Source of the DNA: Oscillospiraceae bacterium
GTDB taxonomy: Bacteria; Bacillota; Clostridia; Oscillospirales; Oscillospiraceae
Direction of reading: 5' to 3'
DNA: 49,929 nucleotides
Assembly: GCA_015067885.1 (NCBI GenBank)
Contig: SVLO01000013.1
Location: 1-49,929 of the forward strand
A program made the position numbers and the translations under genes. Of the stretch, positions 15,696 through 24,766 are shown in pieces; position 1 is the stretch's first letter, and each line of letters begins with the position of its first letter. Under the pieces are notes generated by a model. It made no database searches. It saw only the letters and a list, made by a program, of their open reading frames with translations, and was not told the origin of the DNA.

Positions 15696-17771
15696 ATGCA
15701 CAAGGAACGCAATTACGATTTCCGCAAGCGCCTGCTGCAGATCCACCGCAAGGACTTGCGCGACCCGTCCATCCTCCCGGAGGAGAACGAACTCGTACTG
15801 GACGACGGCTGGTGGATCGTCATGCCCGCCGACGCCGACGAGATCACCGAAACCGTCGCTAAAGACTTCCAGGACTACCTCTACACCTCCATGAACCTGT
15901 CCGCCATGGTGACCAAGTGCGCCGAAAAGGCCACGGAAAAGCGCATCGTCCTGGGCATCAACACCGACTTGGGCGAGCACAGCGTCAGCCGCGGCTACCG
16001 CATCACCATAGAGGACGAGGTGCGAGTGGAGGGTTTTGACTCCAAGGGTATCGCCCAGGGTCTGTACCACCTGGAGGACGTGATGAACCTGCGTCTGGCC
16101 CCCTACCTCCCCCGCGGCGTGCGCACCCATCACCCCCTGCTGGATACGCGCAGCGCCCTGTCCGGCTACGGCGCGGATATGTACCCCGACGCCTACCTGT
16201 CCCGTCTGGCCCACCTGGGCATCACCTCCATCGGCCTATGGGTCTATGACACCAACGAAACCCAGACCGGCTTCCTGGACTTCAACGAGCTGCACCACCG
16301 CGCCAGCAAGTACGGCATCGACCTGGGCGTGCAGTTCTTCACCTACCACAGTGTCCACCCCGATGAGCCGGGTGCCCAGGAGTTTTACGACAAAATGTAC
16401 GGCGATTTGTTCGCCAAGTGCCCCTACCTGAAGTCCCTGTGCCTGGTGGGCGAGGCCTGCCAGTTCTCCAGCCGCGATCCCCGCGCCGGCAAGTCCCCCG
16501 ACCACCTGAACAGCGTGGACGGCATCCCCACCGGCAAGCGCGCCCCCGGCTGGTACCCCTGCAACGACTGGCCCGACCTGGTGCGCATGGTGCAAAAGGC
16601 GGTACAGAAGCACCGCTCCGACGTGGATATCGTCTTCTGCTCCTACAACTGGGGTTGGGCCCCGGAGGAGGACCGCGTCAAGCTGATTGAAAACCTGCCC
16701 GACGGCGTGTCCGTCTCCTCCACTTGGGAAATGTTCGAACCCTACGAGCTGGAAGACACCCACTGCCGCGTGGCCGACTACACCATCCGCATCCCCGGCC
16801 CCGGCGCCTACTTCACCAGTGAGGCCAAGGCCTGTAAAAAGCGTGGTCTGCGCTCCTACGCCATCTTCAACGGCACCGGCCGCACCTGGGACTTCGGCGT
16901 CATCCCCTATATGCCCGCCCCCTACCAATGGATTCAGCGCTATGAGAATATGCGCAAGGCTGTCAGGGATTGGGGCGTGTGCGGCGCGGGCGAGGCGCAC
17001 CATTACGGCGTGTACCCCTCTTTCATCACCGATCTGGAAAAGTGGGCGCTGACCGACCCGGATATCGACCTGCAGGATGTGCTGCTGAAGTTGCTGGCCG
17101 GCTACTTCGGCCGGGAGAACGTGGACACCGTGGACCGGGCCATGCACCTGTGGAGCGAGGCGTTCACCCACATCACCCCCACCGCCCACGACCAGTATGG
17201 TGCCTTCCGCATCGGCCCCGCCTATCCCTTCTGGTCCAGCCGCACCAACTACCCGCCCCAAAACAAATTCGCCATGTACAAGTTTGCGGATATGTACACC
17301 AGCCGCTATATGCGCCGGCACTACGGCACCCACACCCACCTGCGCACCCCGGCAGAGATTCGGGAGCTGGAGCAGGCCAAACAGCTTATTTACGAGGGTC
17401 TGCAGGTGCTGGAAACCGTCCAAACCCCCAACGAGGAGCTGGCACGGCTGATCAACATGGGGTGGTTCATGTACCGCACCACCGTCACCGGCATCCACGC
17501 CAAGGAGTATCACTTGGCCCTCAACCGCTACGAGGCCCCCGCCGACCGGCAGGAGATCCTCGCCTGTGCGGACGAAATGGAGCGCATCCTGCGCGCCGAG
17601 CGGGAGAATACCGAGGCCACCATCCCCCTGGTGGAGTTCGACTCCGTCCTGGGCTTCGAGCCATCCATGGAGTACACCACCGACCGGACCGGCCTGGAGT
17701 GGAAGCTGCGCCAGGTGGATTACGAATTGGAATGTGTCATCCCCGGTCTGCGCCGGGAGGCCAAGATGTAG
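15696..17771 (+). CDS. GH20-like cytoplasmic glycosidase
   Basis: A 691-residue protein. Its N-terminal domain (about 1-130, ending KGIAQGLYHLEDVM) looks like the zincin-like domain that precedes the barrel in GH20 and related glycosidases. A TIM-barrel region (about 145-470) and a helical tail (about 500-690) follow. Candidate acidic residues lie in CLVGEACQF and in the GAGEAHHYG segment, but I cannot assign the catalytic pair. No signal peptide is present. Hexosaminidase-like cleavage of an imported amino-sugar glycan would fit its creatininase partner; this is inference. GAGTAAGGAGG gives the ribosome site. The family assignment is by overall resemblance, not a complete motif set. Confidence 0.65.
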   Translation: MHKERNYDFRKRLLQIHRKDLRDPSILPEENELVLDDGWWIVMPADADEITETVAKDFQDYLYTSMNLSAMVTKCAEKATEKRIVLGINTDLGEHSVSRGYRITIEDEVRVEGFDSKGIAQGLYHLEDVMNLRLAPYLPRGVRTHHPLLDTRSALSGYGADMYPDAYLSRLAHLGITSIGLWVYDTNETQTGFLDFNELHHRASKYGIDLGVQFFTYHSVHPDEPGAQEFYDKMYGDLFAKCPYLKSLCLVGEACQFSSRDPRAGKSPDHLNSVDGIPTGKRAPGWYPCNDWPDLVRMVQKAVQKHRSDVDIVFCSYNWGWAPEEDRVKLIENLPDGVSVSSTWEMFEPYELEDTHCRVADYTIRIPGPGAYFTSEAKACKKRGLRSYAIFNGTGRTWDFGVIPYMPAPYQWIQRYENMRKAVRDWGVCGAGEAHHYGVYPSFITDLEKWALTDPDIDLQDVLLKLLAGYFGRENVDTVDRAMHLWSEAFTHITPTAHDQYGAFRIGPAYPFWSSRTNYPPQNKFAMYKFADMYTSRYMRRHYGTHTHLRTPAEIRELEQAKQLIYEGLQVLETVQTPNEELARLINMGWFMYRTTVTGIHAKEYHLALNRYEAPADRQEILACADEMERILRAERENTEATIPLVEFDSVLGFEPSMEYTTDRTGLEWKLRQVDYELECVIPGLRREAKM

Positions 17772-17780
17772 TCAAACAAA

Positions 17781-17814
17781 AACCCGGCAGGTCGTGCGAC
17801 CTGCCGGGTTTTTT
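17781..17814. terminator. Bidirectional terminator between the GH20-like and fakA genes
   Basis: A perfect 14-bp stem (17781-17794 with 17797-17810) is followed by a T-run on the plus strand, with an A-run on the other side. It serves both convergent genes. Confidence 0.9.
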
Positions 17815-17822
17815 CCATTCAA

Positions 17823-19508
17823 TTATTCTACAGAAATCATGTAGTAGTACACGGGCTGTCCGCCGGGCAGCAGACTGACCTCGGCATCAGGACAGGCGGC
17901 GGCGAAGATCTCCTGCGCCTTCTGCGCCTGCTCCTCGGTAACGTCCTCACCGTAGAAGATGGTGACAAACTCGGCACCCTTCTCCCTCTCGGCCTGGGCC
18001 AGCCGCTCCAGCAGGGCAGTCAGATCCCGGTCGGTGCCAAAGAGCTGATGCTCGGCCAGGGCCAGGTAGTCGCCCTGGGTGATGGCAAAGCCACCGAAGT
18101 CGGAGTCCCGGGCGGCGTAGGTGATCTCGTCGGTACGGACGTTGGCAAAGGCCTCGGTCATGGTGGCGGTGTTGACCTCCTCCTCCGCGTCGGGGTCGGC
18201 GCACAGCATGGCGCTGATGCCCTGAGGCACGGTCTTGGTGGGCAGCACGACCACTTTCTTGTCCTCGCACAGGGGGACGCACTGCTGGGCCGCCATAATG
18301 ATATTCTTGTTGTTGGGCAGCACGTAAACGATCTCCGCCGGGGTGGCGTCCACAGCCTTGAGGATATCCTCGGTGGAGGGGTTCATGGTCTGACCGCCGC
18401 CGACGATGGCATCCACGCCCAGGTCACGGAACACAGCCTCCAAACCCTCACCGGCACACACGGCCACGTAGCCGAACTTCTTTTCGGGAGCGGCATGGAC
18501 GGGGGCGCCGCCGTTCTCCAGCTCGGCCTCCACCGCCTCCAAATCGTCGGTACTTTGGGCCTGACGACCGGCGGCCAAATCGTCCCGCTGGGTGACCATG
18601 TTCTCGATCTTGGCCAGCTCCAGGGTGCCGTACTTTTGGGACTCGTTCAGGGCGTCGCCGGGGGTGTTGGTATGGACGTGGACCTTAAACGCCTCGTCAT
18701 CCTCGCCGATGACCAGGCTGTCGCCAATGCTGTTGAGGTACTTGCGGAAGGGGTCCAAATTCACGTCGGGATCATTCTTGCGCACGATAAATACGGTGTC
18801 GAAGGCAAAGGTGATCTCCTCGTCCGCCAGAGCGCTGAACTCCGCCTTCTCGTTGGGTTCGTCCTTCTCGTCGGCAGCCAGCTCGGGCATGGGCAGACCG
18901 CACATCTCGTCCAGCATACCCTGCAGAATGACCAAAAAGCCCTTGCCGCCGGCATCCACAACGCCGGCCTTTTTCAGTACGGGGTTCTGATTGATGGTGT
19001 TGTCCAAAGCCACCTGACCGGCGGCGATGGCCGCCTCCAGCACCGCCTGGGCGCTGCTGTTCTTGCGCGCGCAATCCGCCGCAGCCGCGGCAGACAGACG
19101 GGACACAGTCAGAATGGTACCCTCGGCAGGCTTCATAACCGCCTTGTAGGCAGCGGCCACGCCGTAGTCCAGCGCAATGGCCAAATCGCGGCCGTTGATG
19201 GTTTCTTTCTCCTTCACGGCCTTTCCGATACCACGGAACAGCAGGGACAGGATAACACCGGAGTTACCGCGGGCGCCACGCAGCAGGGCGCTGGCGACCG
19301 CACCGGCAGCAGCGCCCACGGTGGGATGCTGCTTTTTTTTCATTTCGGTGGCAGCGGCAGAAATGGTCAGGCACATATTGGTACCGGTGTCACCATCGGG
19401 CACAGGGAACACGTTCAGGTCGTTGATGGGCTGCTTTTGCTGATGGATGGCGGCCGCGCCGTGAATCACCATCTGCTGGAAAAGCGCCGCGTCAATGGTC
19501 TTAATCAT
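17823..19508 (-). CDS. fakA: Fatty acid kinase catalytic subunit FakA
   Basis: Phosphorylates fatty acids that are bound to FakB carriers, feeding exogenous acyl chains into phospholipid synthesis. The 561 residues match FakA/YloV. The N-terminal DhaL-like kinase domain shows NVFPVPDGDTGTNM (metal-ATP binding, about 32-45) and LRGARGNSGVILS (about 76-88). A middle domain and a C-terminal DegV-like domain (from about 340) follow. The start at 19508 follows a GAAAGGAA site. It lies 32 bases downstream of an Asp23-family gene, the pairing typical of Firmicutes. No fakB gene is in the window; in these bacteria it is usually elsewhere. Confidence 0.93.
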   Translation of the reverse strand: MIKTIDAALFQQMVIHGAAAIHQQKQPINDLNVFPVPDGDTGTNMCLTISAAATEMKKKQHPTVGAAAGAVASALLRGARGNSGVILSLLFRGIGKAVKEKETINGRDLAIALDYGVAAAYKAVMKPAEGTILTVSRLSAAAAADCARKNSSAQAVLEAAIAAGQVALDNTINQNPVLKKAGVVDAGGKGFLVILQGMLDEMCGLPMPELAADEKDEPNEKAEFSALADEEITFAFDTVFIVRKNDPDVNLDPFRKYLNSIGDSLVIGEDDEAFKVHVHTNTPGDALNESQKYGTLELAKIENMVTQRDDLAAGRQAQSTDDLEAVEAELENGGAPVHAAPEKKFGYVAVCAGEGLEAVFRDLGVDAIVGGGQTMNPSTEDILKAVDATPAEIVYVLPNNKNIIMAAQQCVPLCEDKKVVVLPTKTVPQGISAMLCADPDAEEEVNTATMTEAFANVRTDEITYAARDSDFGGFAITQGDYLALAEHQLFGTDRDLTALLERLAQAEREKGAEFVTIFYGEDVTEEQAQKAQEIFAAACPDAEVSLLPGGQPVYYYMISVE

Positions 19509-19540
19509 GGCAAACTATTCCTTTCTGTTACTGACGGAGC

Positions 19541-19888
19541 TTACACGCGCATAGCATCCACACACACGTCAACAGCCTTGACCTGTACACCGGTCATCTT
19601 GCTGACTACGTAGCGCACCTCGCTCATGATGGAGCGGCTGACCGCCACCAGGTTGACGCCATTTTCCACAATGATGTGCAATTCGATGGACACGCTGGCG
19701 TCCTCGTTAAATGTAACCTTCACGCCCTTGGCCATGGACTCCCGCTTGAGCAGGTGAACCAGTCCGTCGGCGGCAGAGCGCACCGCCATACCCTTCACGC
19801 CAAAGCACTTGGTGGCCGCGGCGCCGGTAATGTTGGTAAAAACATCTCCGCTGATGCGGATCTCGCCCTTTTCATTTTGTACCTTCAT
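19541..19888 (-). CDS. Asp23/Gls24 family protein
   Basis: A 115-residue cytoplasmic protein of the Asp23/DUF322 family. It opens with KGEIRISGDVFTNITGAAA and ends with the typical SEVRYVVSKMTGVQVKAVDV strand-helix pattern. Family members are linked to envelope stress or the membrane surface and usually precede fakA, as here. The ATG at 19888 is preferred over an in-frame start at 19981 because GGAAGG precedes it and the longer form would overlap the promoter at 19937-19965. Confidence 0.9.
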   Translation of the reverse strand: MKVQNEKGEIRISGDVFTNITGAAATKCFGVKGMAVRSAADGLVHLLKRESMAKGVKVTFNEDASVSIELHIIVENGVNLVAVSRSIMSEVRYVVSKMTGVQVKAVDVCVDAMRV

Positions 19889-19936
19889 TTTGTTTGCCTT
19901 CCTTTCCTTGGGAGGTAGAACAGCATCGTTCAATAT

Positions 19937-19965
19937 ATTGTACTCTATTTCTCTCCAAAATACAA
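19937..19965 (-). promoter_or_regulatory. Promoter of the Asp23-fakA operon
   Basis: TTGTAT (complement of 19960-19965), a 17-base spacer and TACAAT (complement of 19937-19942). Confidence 0.55.
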
Positions 19966-19976
19966 GATAAAATTTA

Positions 19977-20006
19977 AGCACCGGGGCAAAACTCCGCTCC
20001 GGTGCT
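19977..20006 (-). terminator. Terminator after queT
   Basis: AGCACCGG and CCGGTGCT enclose a 14-base loop. On the minus strand it is followed by TAAATTTTATC, a moderately T-rich tail. Confidence 0.7.
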
Positions 20007-20015
20007 TATCTGAAA

Positions 20016-20549
20016 TCAGGAAGTAAATCCCCGCAGCCGGCTCAGCCGCGCCGGCTCGATCCGGTCGCGCAGCATCGGTGTGCGGTAAACCACACCCAGC
20101 ACCAGTTGTCCCAGCAGGCCGCAGGCAAGCAATTCCCCCGCCCCCACCGTCAGGGCGTTGAACCCGAAGGCAGACCAAAAGGCCGGACCGAACCCCGCCT
20201 GGGTGGTAAAGGCGATCTCCGCCCCCACAATGACAGCGTTACACACCACGGCGGGCAGGGACGCAAGCCAGCGGTTGCGCAGCCGCCCGGTCCACAGGCA
20301 GGCCAGCAGGGTGGCCGCCGAGCCAAAAATCACATCCAGCACGTAGGGCGATGCCAGGTTTGCCAGTACACAGCCCACAAACAACCCCGGGGTGGCCGCC
20401 GGGAAGAAAAAGGGCAGCACGCACAACGCCTCGGCAAACCGTATCTGCACCGGACCGTATTGCGGAACGGGCAGCACCAGGGTCAGCACGGCGTATACTG
20501 CCGCCAGCACGGCGGCAAAAGTCATCTGTTGCAGAGCGGTTTTGCGCAT
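20016..20549 (-). CDS. queT: QueT family queuosine-precursor transporter
   Basis: A 177-residue integral membrane S-component of an ECF-type importer, predicted to bring in a queuosine precursor such as preQ0 or preQ1. About six hydrophobic segments are visible, together with the family motif YGPVQIRFAEALCVLPF (about residues 31-47). The start at 20549 follows GGAGG with a run of seven T. It is monocistronic, with its own promoter at 20653-20681 and an approximately 97-base leader that folds into hairpins. No ECF energising genes are nearby, which is normal for S-components sharing a common module. Confidence 0.9.
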   Translation of the reverse strand: MRKTALQQMTFAAVLAAVYAVLTLVLPVPQYGPVQIRFAEALCVLPFFFPAATPGLFVGCVLANLASPYVLDVIFGSAATLLACLWTGRLRNRWLASLPAVVCNAVIVGAEIAFTTQAGFGPAFWSAFGFNALTVGAGELLACGLLGQLVLGVVYRTPMLRDRIEPARLSRLRGFTS

Positions 20550-20646
20550 AAAAAAACCTCCATTTTTTGTTTAGAGAACGGCAGGTGCCGAACGAACGCA
20601 AGGCGGCGAAGTCGCCCCGCGCTTGGACGAGGTTTGGAAACTCGTC
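20550..20646 (-). promoter_or_regulatory. Structured 5' leader of queT, candidate riboswitch
   Basis: The leader contains a GACGAG/CTCGTC hairpin (about 20624-20646), a GGCG-AAGT-CGCC stem (about 20603-20614), a CGGC-CGCC-type hairpin (about 20580-20591) and a CTAAACAAAAAATGGAGG stretch running into the ribosome site. queT genes are often controlled by preQ1 riboswitches, but I could not fit the known class I, II or III consensus with certainty. The regulatory role is inference. Confidence 0.4.
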
Positions 20647-20652
20647 AGCCAC

Positions 20653-20681
20653 AGTATAACACATTCCCACTCCCCTGCCAA
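20653..20681 (-). promoter_or_regulatory. Promoter of queT
   Basis: TTGGCA (complement of 20676-20681), 17 bases, TATACT (complement of 20653-20658). Confidence 0.65.
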
Positions 20682-20715
20682 CCCCCGAAAATCATAGCTG
20701 CGGACCTTTAAAACG

Positions 20716-20842
20716 CCTTCCCTTCGAGGGGAAGGTGGCATTTGCGCAGCAAATGACGGATAAGGTGGCGACACCGGACGCATTACGGGCAGGGCGGGGG
20801 CTTGCCCCCGCCGCGGGCGGCCACATGGGGCCGCCCCTACGG
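20716..20842. repeat. Dispersed intergenic repeat, copy B
   Basis: CCTTCCCTTCGAGGGGAAGG begins a unit with a GCGCAGC-loop hairpin and ends at AAGGTGG (20716-20768), matching copy A at 13645-13694. It is followed by a GC-rich palindromic module (20785-20842, including GGGGCTTGCCCCC). The rest of the gap to the terminator at 20936 shows no gene. The compensating changes in the hairpin arms (cgag/ctcg type in A, cattt/aaatg in B) suggest that the fold matters more than the sequence. Confidence 0.7.
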
Positions 20843-20935
20843 CATTGGCATGGTGCGGTTGGTTCGGCCCGCCGGGTCGTCAGGCCCCACCGCACACCCT
20901 TTCAGGCTGTCGAGGGAACCGGCCCTTTCCAAAAG

Positions 20936-20967
20936 AAAATCCCGGAACCTTACGGTTCCGGGATTTT
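20936..20967. terminator. Terminator after the secreted phosphatase operon
   Basis: AAAATCCCGGAACC (20936-20949) pairs perfectly with 20954-20967. On the minus strand a T-rich TTTTCTTTT follows. Confidence 0.9.
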
Positions 20968-20974
20968 GCCTGTG

Positions 20975-23900
20975 TTATTCCTCAATAGGTGTCCATACCC
21001 AGCGGCAAATGTCCACCCACGCGCCGTCCATCAAAATCCGATTGACCACCTCAAGGCTGAATTTGCCCAGCAGGGCTTCGTCGCCCCGCTCCACGAACAC
21101 GGCGGTGACCGTGTGATCGCCGGAGATGGTAAAGGTCTTGCCGGTGATTGCCACGCCATCCACCAAGATCTCCTTCAGCTTATAGCCGGAGTCGGACTTG
21201 ACGGTGACGGTGACCGTTTCGCCGTAAGTCCCCTCGGTCTTGTCCACGGAGATGGTGCCGTTGGCCCCCTGCTCCACAGTGACGGTACCCGTCTTCTCCT
21301 CCACCCGCTCGATGGTGAAGGTATCGATGACGTTATCCGCCAGCACGTAGTCCTCGTCGGCGGTACCCAGACCGTAGTTGGTAAAGGTCAGGGTGGTGGG
21401 GGTGACCTCCACCAGAACGGCCTGACGCCGGGGTTCCCGGCCGGAGTGGACCACCGCCGCCGCGGGATGTTCATAAGCCGCAGCATTGGTGGTGGAGCCG
21501 GAGCTGGAGGCAGCGGTGATGTGCAGCACACCGTCGGGGTTGGTGACCTTGACAGGCAGGCTGGCGGTCCGCTTATCGGTATGCACCGTGCCGTTCAGGT
21601 CGGTCCAATCCACATAGACAGGGGCCGTGGTGCCGTCAGCATAGGTGTAGTAGTTGCTGCCGTAGGTGTTTTCAAAGGGAGTGATACCCTCGTTGCCGTA
21701 GTACATACCATCCGTGTCCACCGCCTCGTGCTTGAGGACGTGGCTGCGGGTGTAGGTGTGGTCATGGCCGGACAGCACCACGTCGAAGTCCCGGTCATAG
21801 ATACCGGGCAGCAGATACTCACGCATATCCACGAACATATACTGCTCGGGTCGCTCCTCATACACACCGTCGGTCATGGTGTAATTGCCGTGATAGCTGC
21901 TGCCGTAGGGGGACTCGTGGTAGACGATGACCTTCCACTGAATGTCCTCGTTGCCCTCGTTCAGCGCCAGCACCTTGTCAACGAACTCCAGGTGGTACTC
22001 GGCGATCTGCTTGTTGGTCGAGCGCTGGGTGGCGCCGTGGCTGCTGCTGTAAACAAAGTCGTTGATGTTCAGGTTGATGAACAGCACGCTGTTGTACACG
22101 AACCAGTAGTCGGCGCTGTTGATCTCGCCGCCGTTTTTAGTCACGCCGTAGTATTCGCCGGTGGCCTCGTTGATGATATAGCCGGGGTTGTTGAACTGCT
22201 GGAAATGCTCACCCACGGTCCAGCTATCGTGATTGCCCAGGGTGCTGGCAAAGGTCAGGGCGGTCATCTCCTCGTGGTTGGTGAAGGCGTTGTACATGGT
22301 GGAGTTGCTTACGCCGTCGTCGTTGGCCGCGGCGGAGGTGATCTGGTCACCGGCGGACACCACCAGCTCAACGCCGTCAAACACGGGTTCGGAGGTCAGT
22401 TGGTTCAGGGTGCGGCCCCAGCCGTCCACCTGACGGGCCACAGGGATGTGGGGCTGACCCACCTGGGGGTCGCCCACAAAGACAAAGTTAAAGGTGCCGG
22501 ACTTCTCCTCCACGGTAAAGGTGAACACGTCGCTGACGTCGTCGCCGTTGGAGAGCTGATAGGCGTACTCGTTGCCCGGCTCCAGGCCGGTAACAGAGGC
22601 CTTATTGTGGTAGTAGCCTGGCTTGAGAGAGGTCTCCCGCTCCGCCGCCACGCGGGCGGCATCGGCGGGCATGGCGCCGTCCACCAGGTCGGCGGCCTTG
22701 GCGTAGGTAATATAGCCGGTCCCATCGCTGACGGAGAACCAGTTGAAGTTACGGCCGGTCTCGTCGGCGCCGGGCTGGATGGTCACGTTGGTAATGGCGT
22801 CGGTGGTGGTCACCGCATCGTCCACGTTGTCGGTGGCGCAGCGGTAGAAGTACCCCTTGCTGCCGCTGGTGACGTAGACGTTTTCCGCGTCGGCCGCCAC
22901 AGGGAGTTCCTCGCTGTTGGCCACCTTGATGTAGGCGCCGCTAGTCAGGGTGCCCACGGTGGCGGTGGTGGAGGACATAGCGGGGTAGGCCGCCTCGATA
23001 ACAGGATTGCCGGAAATATTCAGAATAAAGGGGTGGTTGGTATCGGCACGGGTAGCCAGGTCATCCATATAGCCGCCGGTAATGGTCAGCGTAGAGCCGC
23101 GGACCCAGACGTCCCCGGCTCCGTCGCCGTCATCGTACCGGCCGGTGGCGGCGTTCAGCTTGCCGCCGTGACCCAGCTTACCGCCGGTAATGTTTACGTT
23201 GGAGGTATGGGCGTACAGGGTAGCCGTATTGTTGTCCGCCCGGTTGTACAGGATCTCGCCGCCGGAAATGTTGATGGTGGGGCGCTTCTCCTCCGCCACG
23301 TTGGCCTCCGCCGTGGAGATACCGCCGCCGCGGTAGGCAGCGCGGTTGTCGGTAATCGTACCGCCGGAAATCGTGGTAACGGAGGACGCGTCGGCCAGGA
23401 TACCTCCGCCGTACTTGGCGGTGTTGCCGGAAATGGCGCCGCCGGTCATCTCAAAGGTGCCGCTGTTGTACACCGCGCCGCCGTTGCCGGTGTTGGTGTG
23501 GCCGGTGAGGGTGCCGCCCTCCAGCACCAGCTTGCCGCCGGAGGCCACCTTCAGCATAGCCGCAGAGGTGGACATACCCTTGATTTTTCCGCCGCCGACG
23601 CTGTCCCGGACGGTCAGGGTCACGCCGCTGCCCACGGTGATGTAGGGGGCCTTGGTGCCGGACAGAGTCTTGCCGTTCAGGTCCAGCACGTAGCTGCCCG
23701 CTGTGGTCAGGCTGATGCCGCCGGTGGTGACATCACCGCTGAGCTTGATGGAGCTGTCGGCAGAGAAGTCCAGGCTGTCGCTGGCGGTGGGTTCCTTCAC
23801 GCCGTAGGTATAGACCGAGCCATTGACCACCACGGTGTCGTCGGTTTCAAACACGGTGTTGTAGGCGGTGATGCTGGCCCCCTCCACCAGCCCGGTGATG

Positions 23901-24757
23901 GTGGCAGGGGTCTTGTCCGTATCGTTGACGTAGATACTCTGAATGGTGGGCTTGCCGCTGATGGCCACCTTGTCACCGCCGGTCAGCTTGTTCAGCAGGC
24001 TGTAAACGTAACCCAAGTCGCCGCCGGTGATGGTGACGGCGGTGTCCCGGCAGTAGATTTCCTTGCCCTCGGAGGTAAAGGCGCCGCCGGCGCTGGTGTT
24101 GCCCTTGACGGTGCCGCCGGTGACGTTCAGATAACACACGCCGTCCGCCGTGCCGCGCAGGTCCACGATGGAGTAGTCCGCCGTGGTGCAGTTGTTGCCG
24201 GTGATGGTACCGCCGTTGAGGTTGATGGTGGCCCCGGCCCCCGCCGCGCGGACAACACCGGCATACTGCGCCTCGCAATCGGTGATGGTACCGCCGTTCA
24301 TGGTAAAGGTACCGCCGGCGTACAGATAGATCAGACCGCCCGCGCCCGCGCGCTTCCAGCCGGTCAGGGTGCCGCTCTCCAGGGTGACCTGGCCGTAGCT
24401 GGTAATACCGGCGGCACCGGCGGTGGTGGTGGCGAACTGTACCTTGCCGTCACCGGCGCTGTCCTTGATGGTCAGGTGGCCGGCGGCGCTGACGCTGATC
24501 ATGGTCTTGTCCACGCCGCTCTGCATGGCCAGGGTGTGGCCGTTCAGGTCGATGGTCACCGCCCCGGAAACGGTCAGCGTGCCGGACAGGGTCACGTCAT
24601 CGGCTAGATAGTAGCTGCCCGCCGCCACCGCGCCGGAAGCGGCGGCAAAGGCCGTCCCCTCCGCAGCAAGGGCAGGAACCATCGCGGTGGGCAGCAGGGA
24701 AGCCAACAGAGCCGCACAGCACAGCCAGGCGGTCAGCTTCTTCAAACAAATCTTCAT
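20975..24757 (-). CDS. Secreted beta-helix/metallophosphatase protein without SLH
   Basis: A 1,260-residue exported protein. It has a signal peptide (LTAWLCCAALLASLLPTAM, cleavage near ALA-AEG), right-handed beta-helix repeats rich in GGTIT and GNT motifs (about 50-650), a purple-acid-phosphatase-type N-terminal Fn3 domain (about 656-745), and a calcineurin-like phosphoesterase. That domain has the full metal set: GDPQVGQ, GDQ, GNHDSW, YHESP and GHDHTYTR. A bacterial-repeat domain (about 1155-1225, GTVTVEQGANGTISVDK) and a short tail follow. It has no SLH or LPXTG anchor, unlike its tandem paralogue. The ATG at 24757 lies nine bases after the upstream stop, so the pair form an operon. Likely extracellular phosphate-ester hydrolysis; the substrate is unknown. 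Confidence 0.88.
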   Translation of the reverse strand: MKICLKKLTAWLCCAALLASLLPTAMVPALAAEGTAFAAASGAVAAGSYYLADDVTLSGTLTVSGAVTIDLNGHTLAMQSGVDKTMISVSAAGHLTIKDSAGDGKVQFATTTAGAAGITSYGQVTLESGTLTGWKRAGAGGLIYLYAGGTFTMNGGTITDCEAQYAGVVRAAGAGATINLNGGTITGNNCTTADYSIVDLRGTADGVCYLNVTGGTVKGNTSAGGAFTSEGKEIYCRDTAVTITGGDLGYVYSLLNKLTGGDKVAISGKPTIQSIYVNDTDKTPATITGLVEGASITAYNTVFETDDTVVVNGSVYTYGVKEPTASDSLDFSADSSIKLSGDVTTGGISLTTAGSYVLDLNGKTLSGTKAPYITVGSGVTLTVRDSVGGGKIKGMSTSAAMLKVASGGKLVLEGGTLTGHTNTGNGGAVYNSGTFEMTGGAISGNTAKYGGGILADASSVTTISGGTITDNRAAYRGGGISTAEANVAEEKRPTINISGGEILYNRADNNTATLYAHTSNVNITGGKLGHGGKLNAATGRYDDGDGAGDVWVRGSTLTITGGYMDDLATRADTNHPFILNISGNPVIEAAYPAMSSTTATVGTLTSGAYIKVANSEELPVAADAENVYVTSGSKGYFYRCATDNVDDAVTTTDAITNVTIQPGADETGRNFNWFSVSDGTGYITYAKAADLVDGAMPADAARVAAERETSLKPGYYHNKASVTGLEPGNEYAYQLSNGDDVSDVFTFTVEEKSGTFNFVFVGDPQVGQPHIPVARQVDGWGRTLNQLTSEPVFDGVELVVSAGDQITSAAANDDGVSNSTMYNAFTNHEEMTALTFASTLGNHDSWTVGEHFQQFNNPGYIINEATGEYYGVTKNGGEINSADYWFVYNSVLFINLNINDFVYSSSHGATQRSTNKQIAEYHLEFVDKVLALNEGNEDIQWKVIVYHESPYGSSYHGNYTMTDGVYEERPEQYMFVDMREYLLPGIYDRDFDVVLSGHDHTYTRSHVLKHEAVDTDGMYYGNEGITPFENTYGSNYYTYADGTTAPVYVDWTDLNGTVHTDKRTASLPVKVTNPDGVLHITAASSSGSTTNAAAYEHPAAAVVHSGREPRRQAVLVEVTPTTLTFTNYGLGTADEDYVLADNVIDTFTIERVEEKTGTVTVEQGANGTISVDKTEGTYGETVTVTVKSDSGYKLKEILVDGVAITGKTFTISGDHTVTAVFVERGDEALLGKFSLEVVNRILMDGAWVDICRWVWTPIEE

Positions 24758-24766
24758 ACCTTAACC

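Noticed and set aside
20735..24607. A 1,290-codon open frame on the plus strand, antisense to the secreted phosphatase gene
   Set aside because: Its Val/Gly/His-rich composition is what the antisense of a high-GC coding strand gives. It has no domain, no ribosome site, and the opposite strand holds a clear signal-peptide protein.
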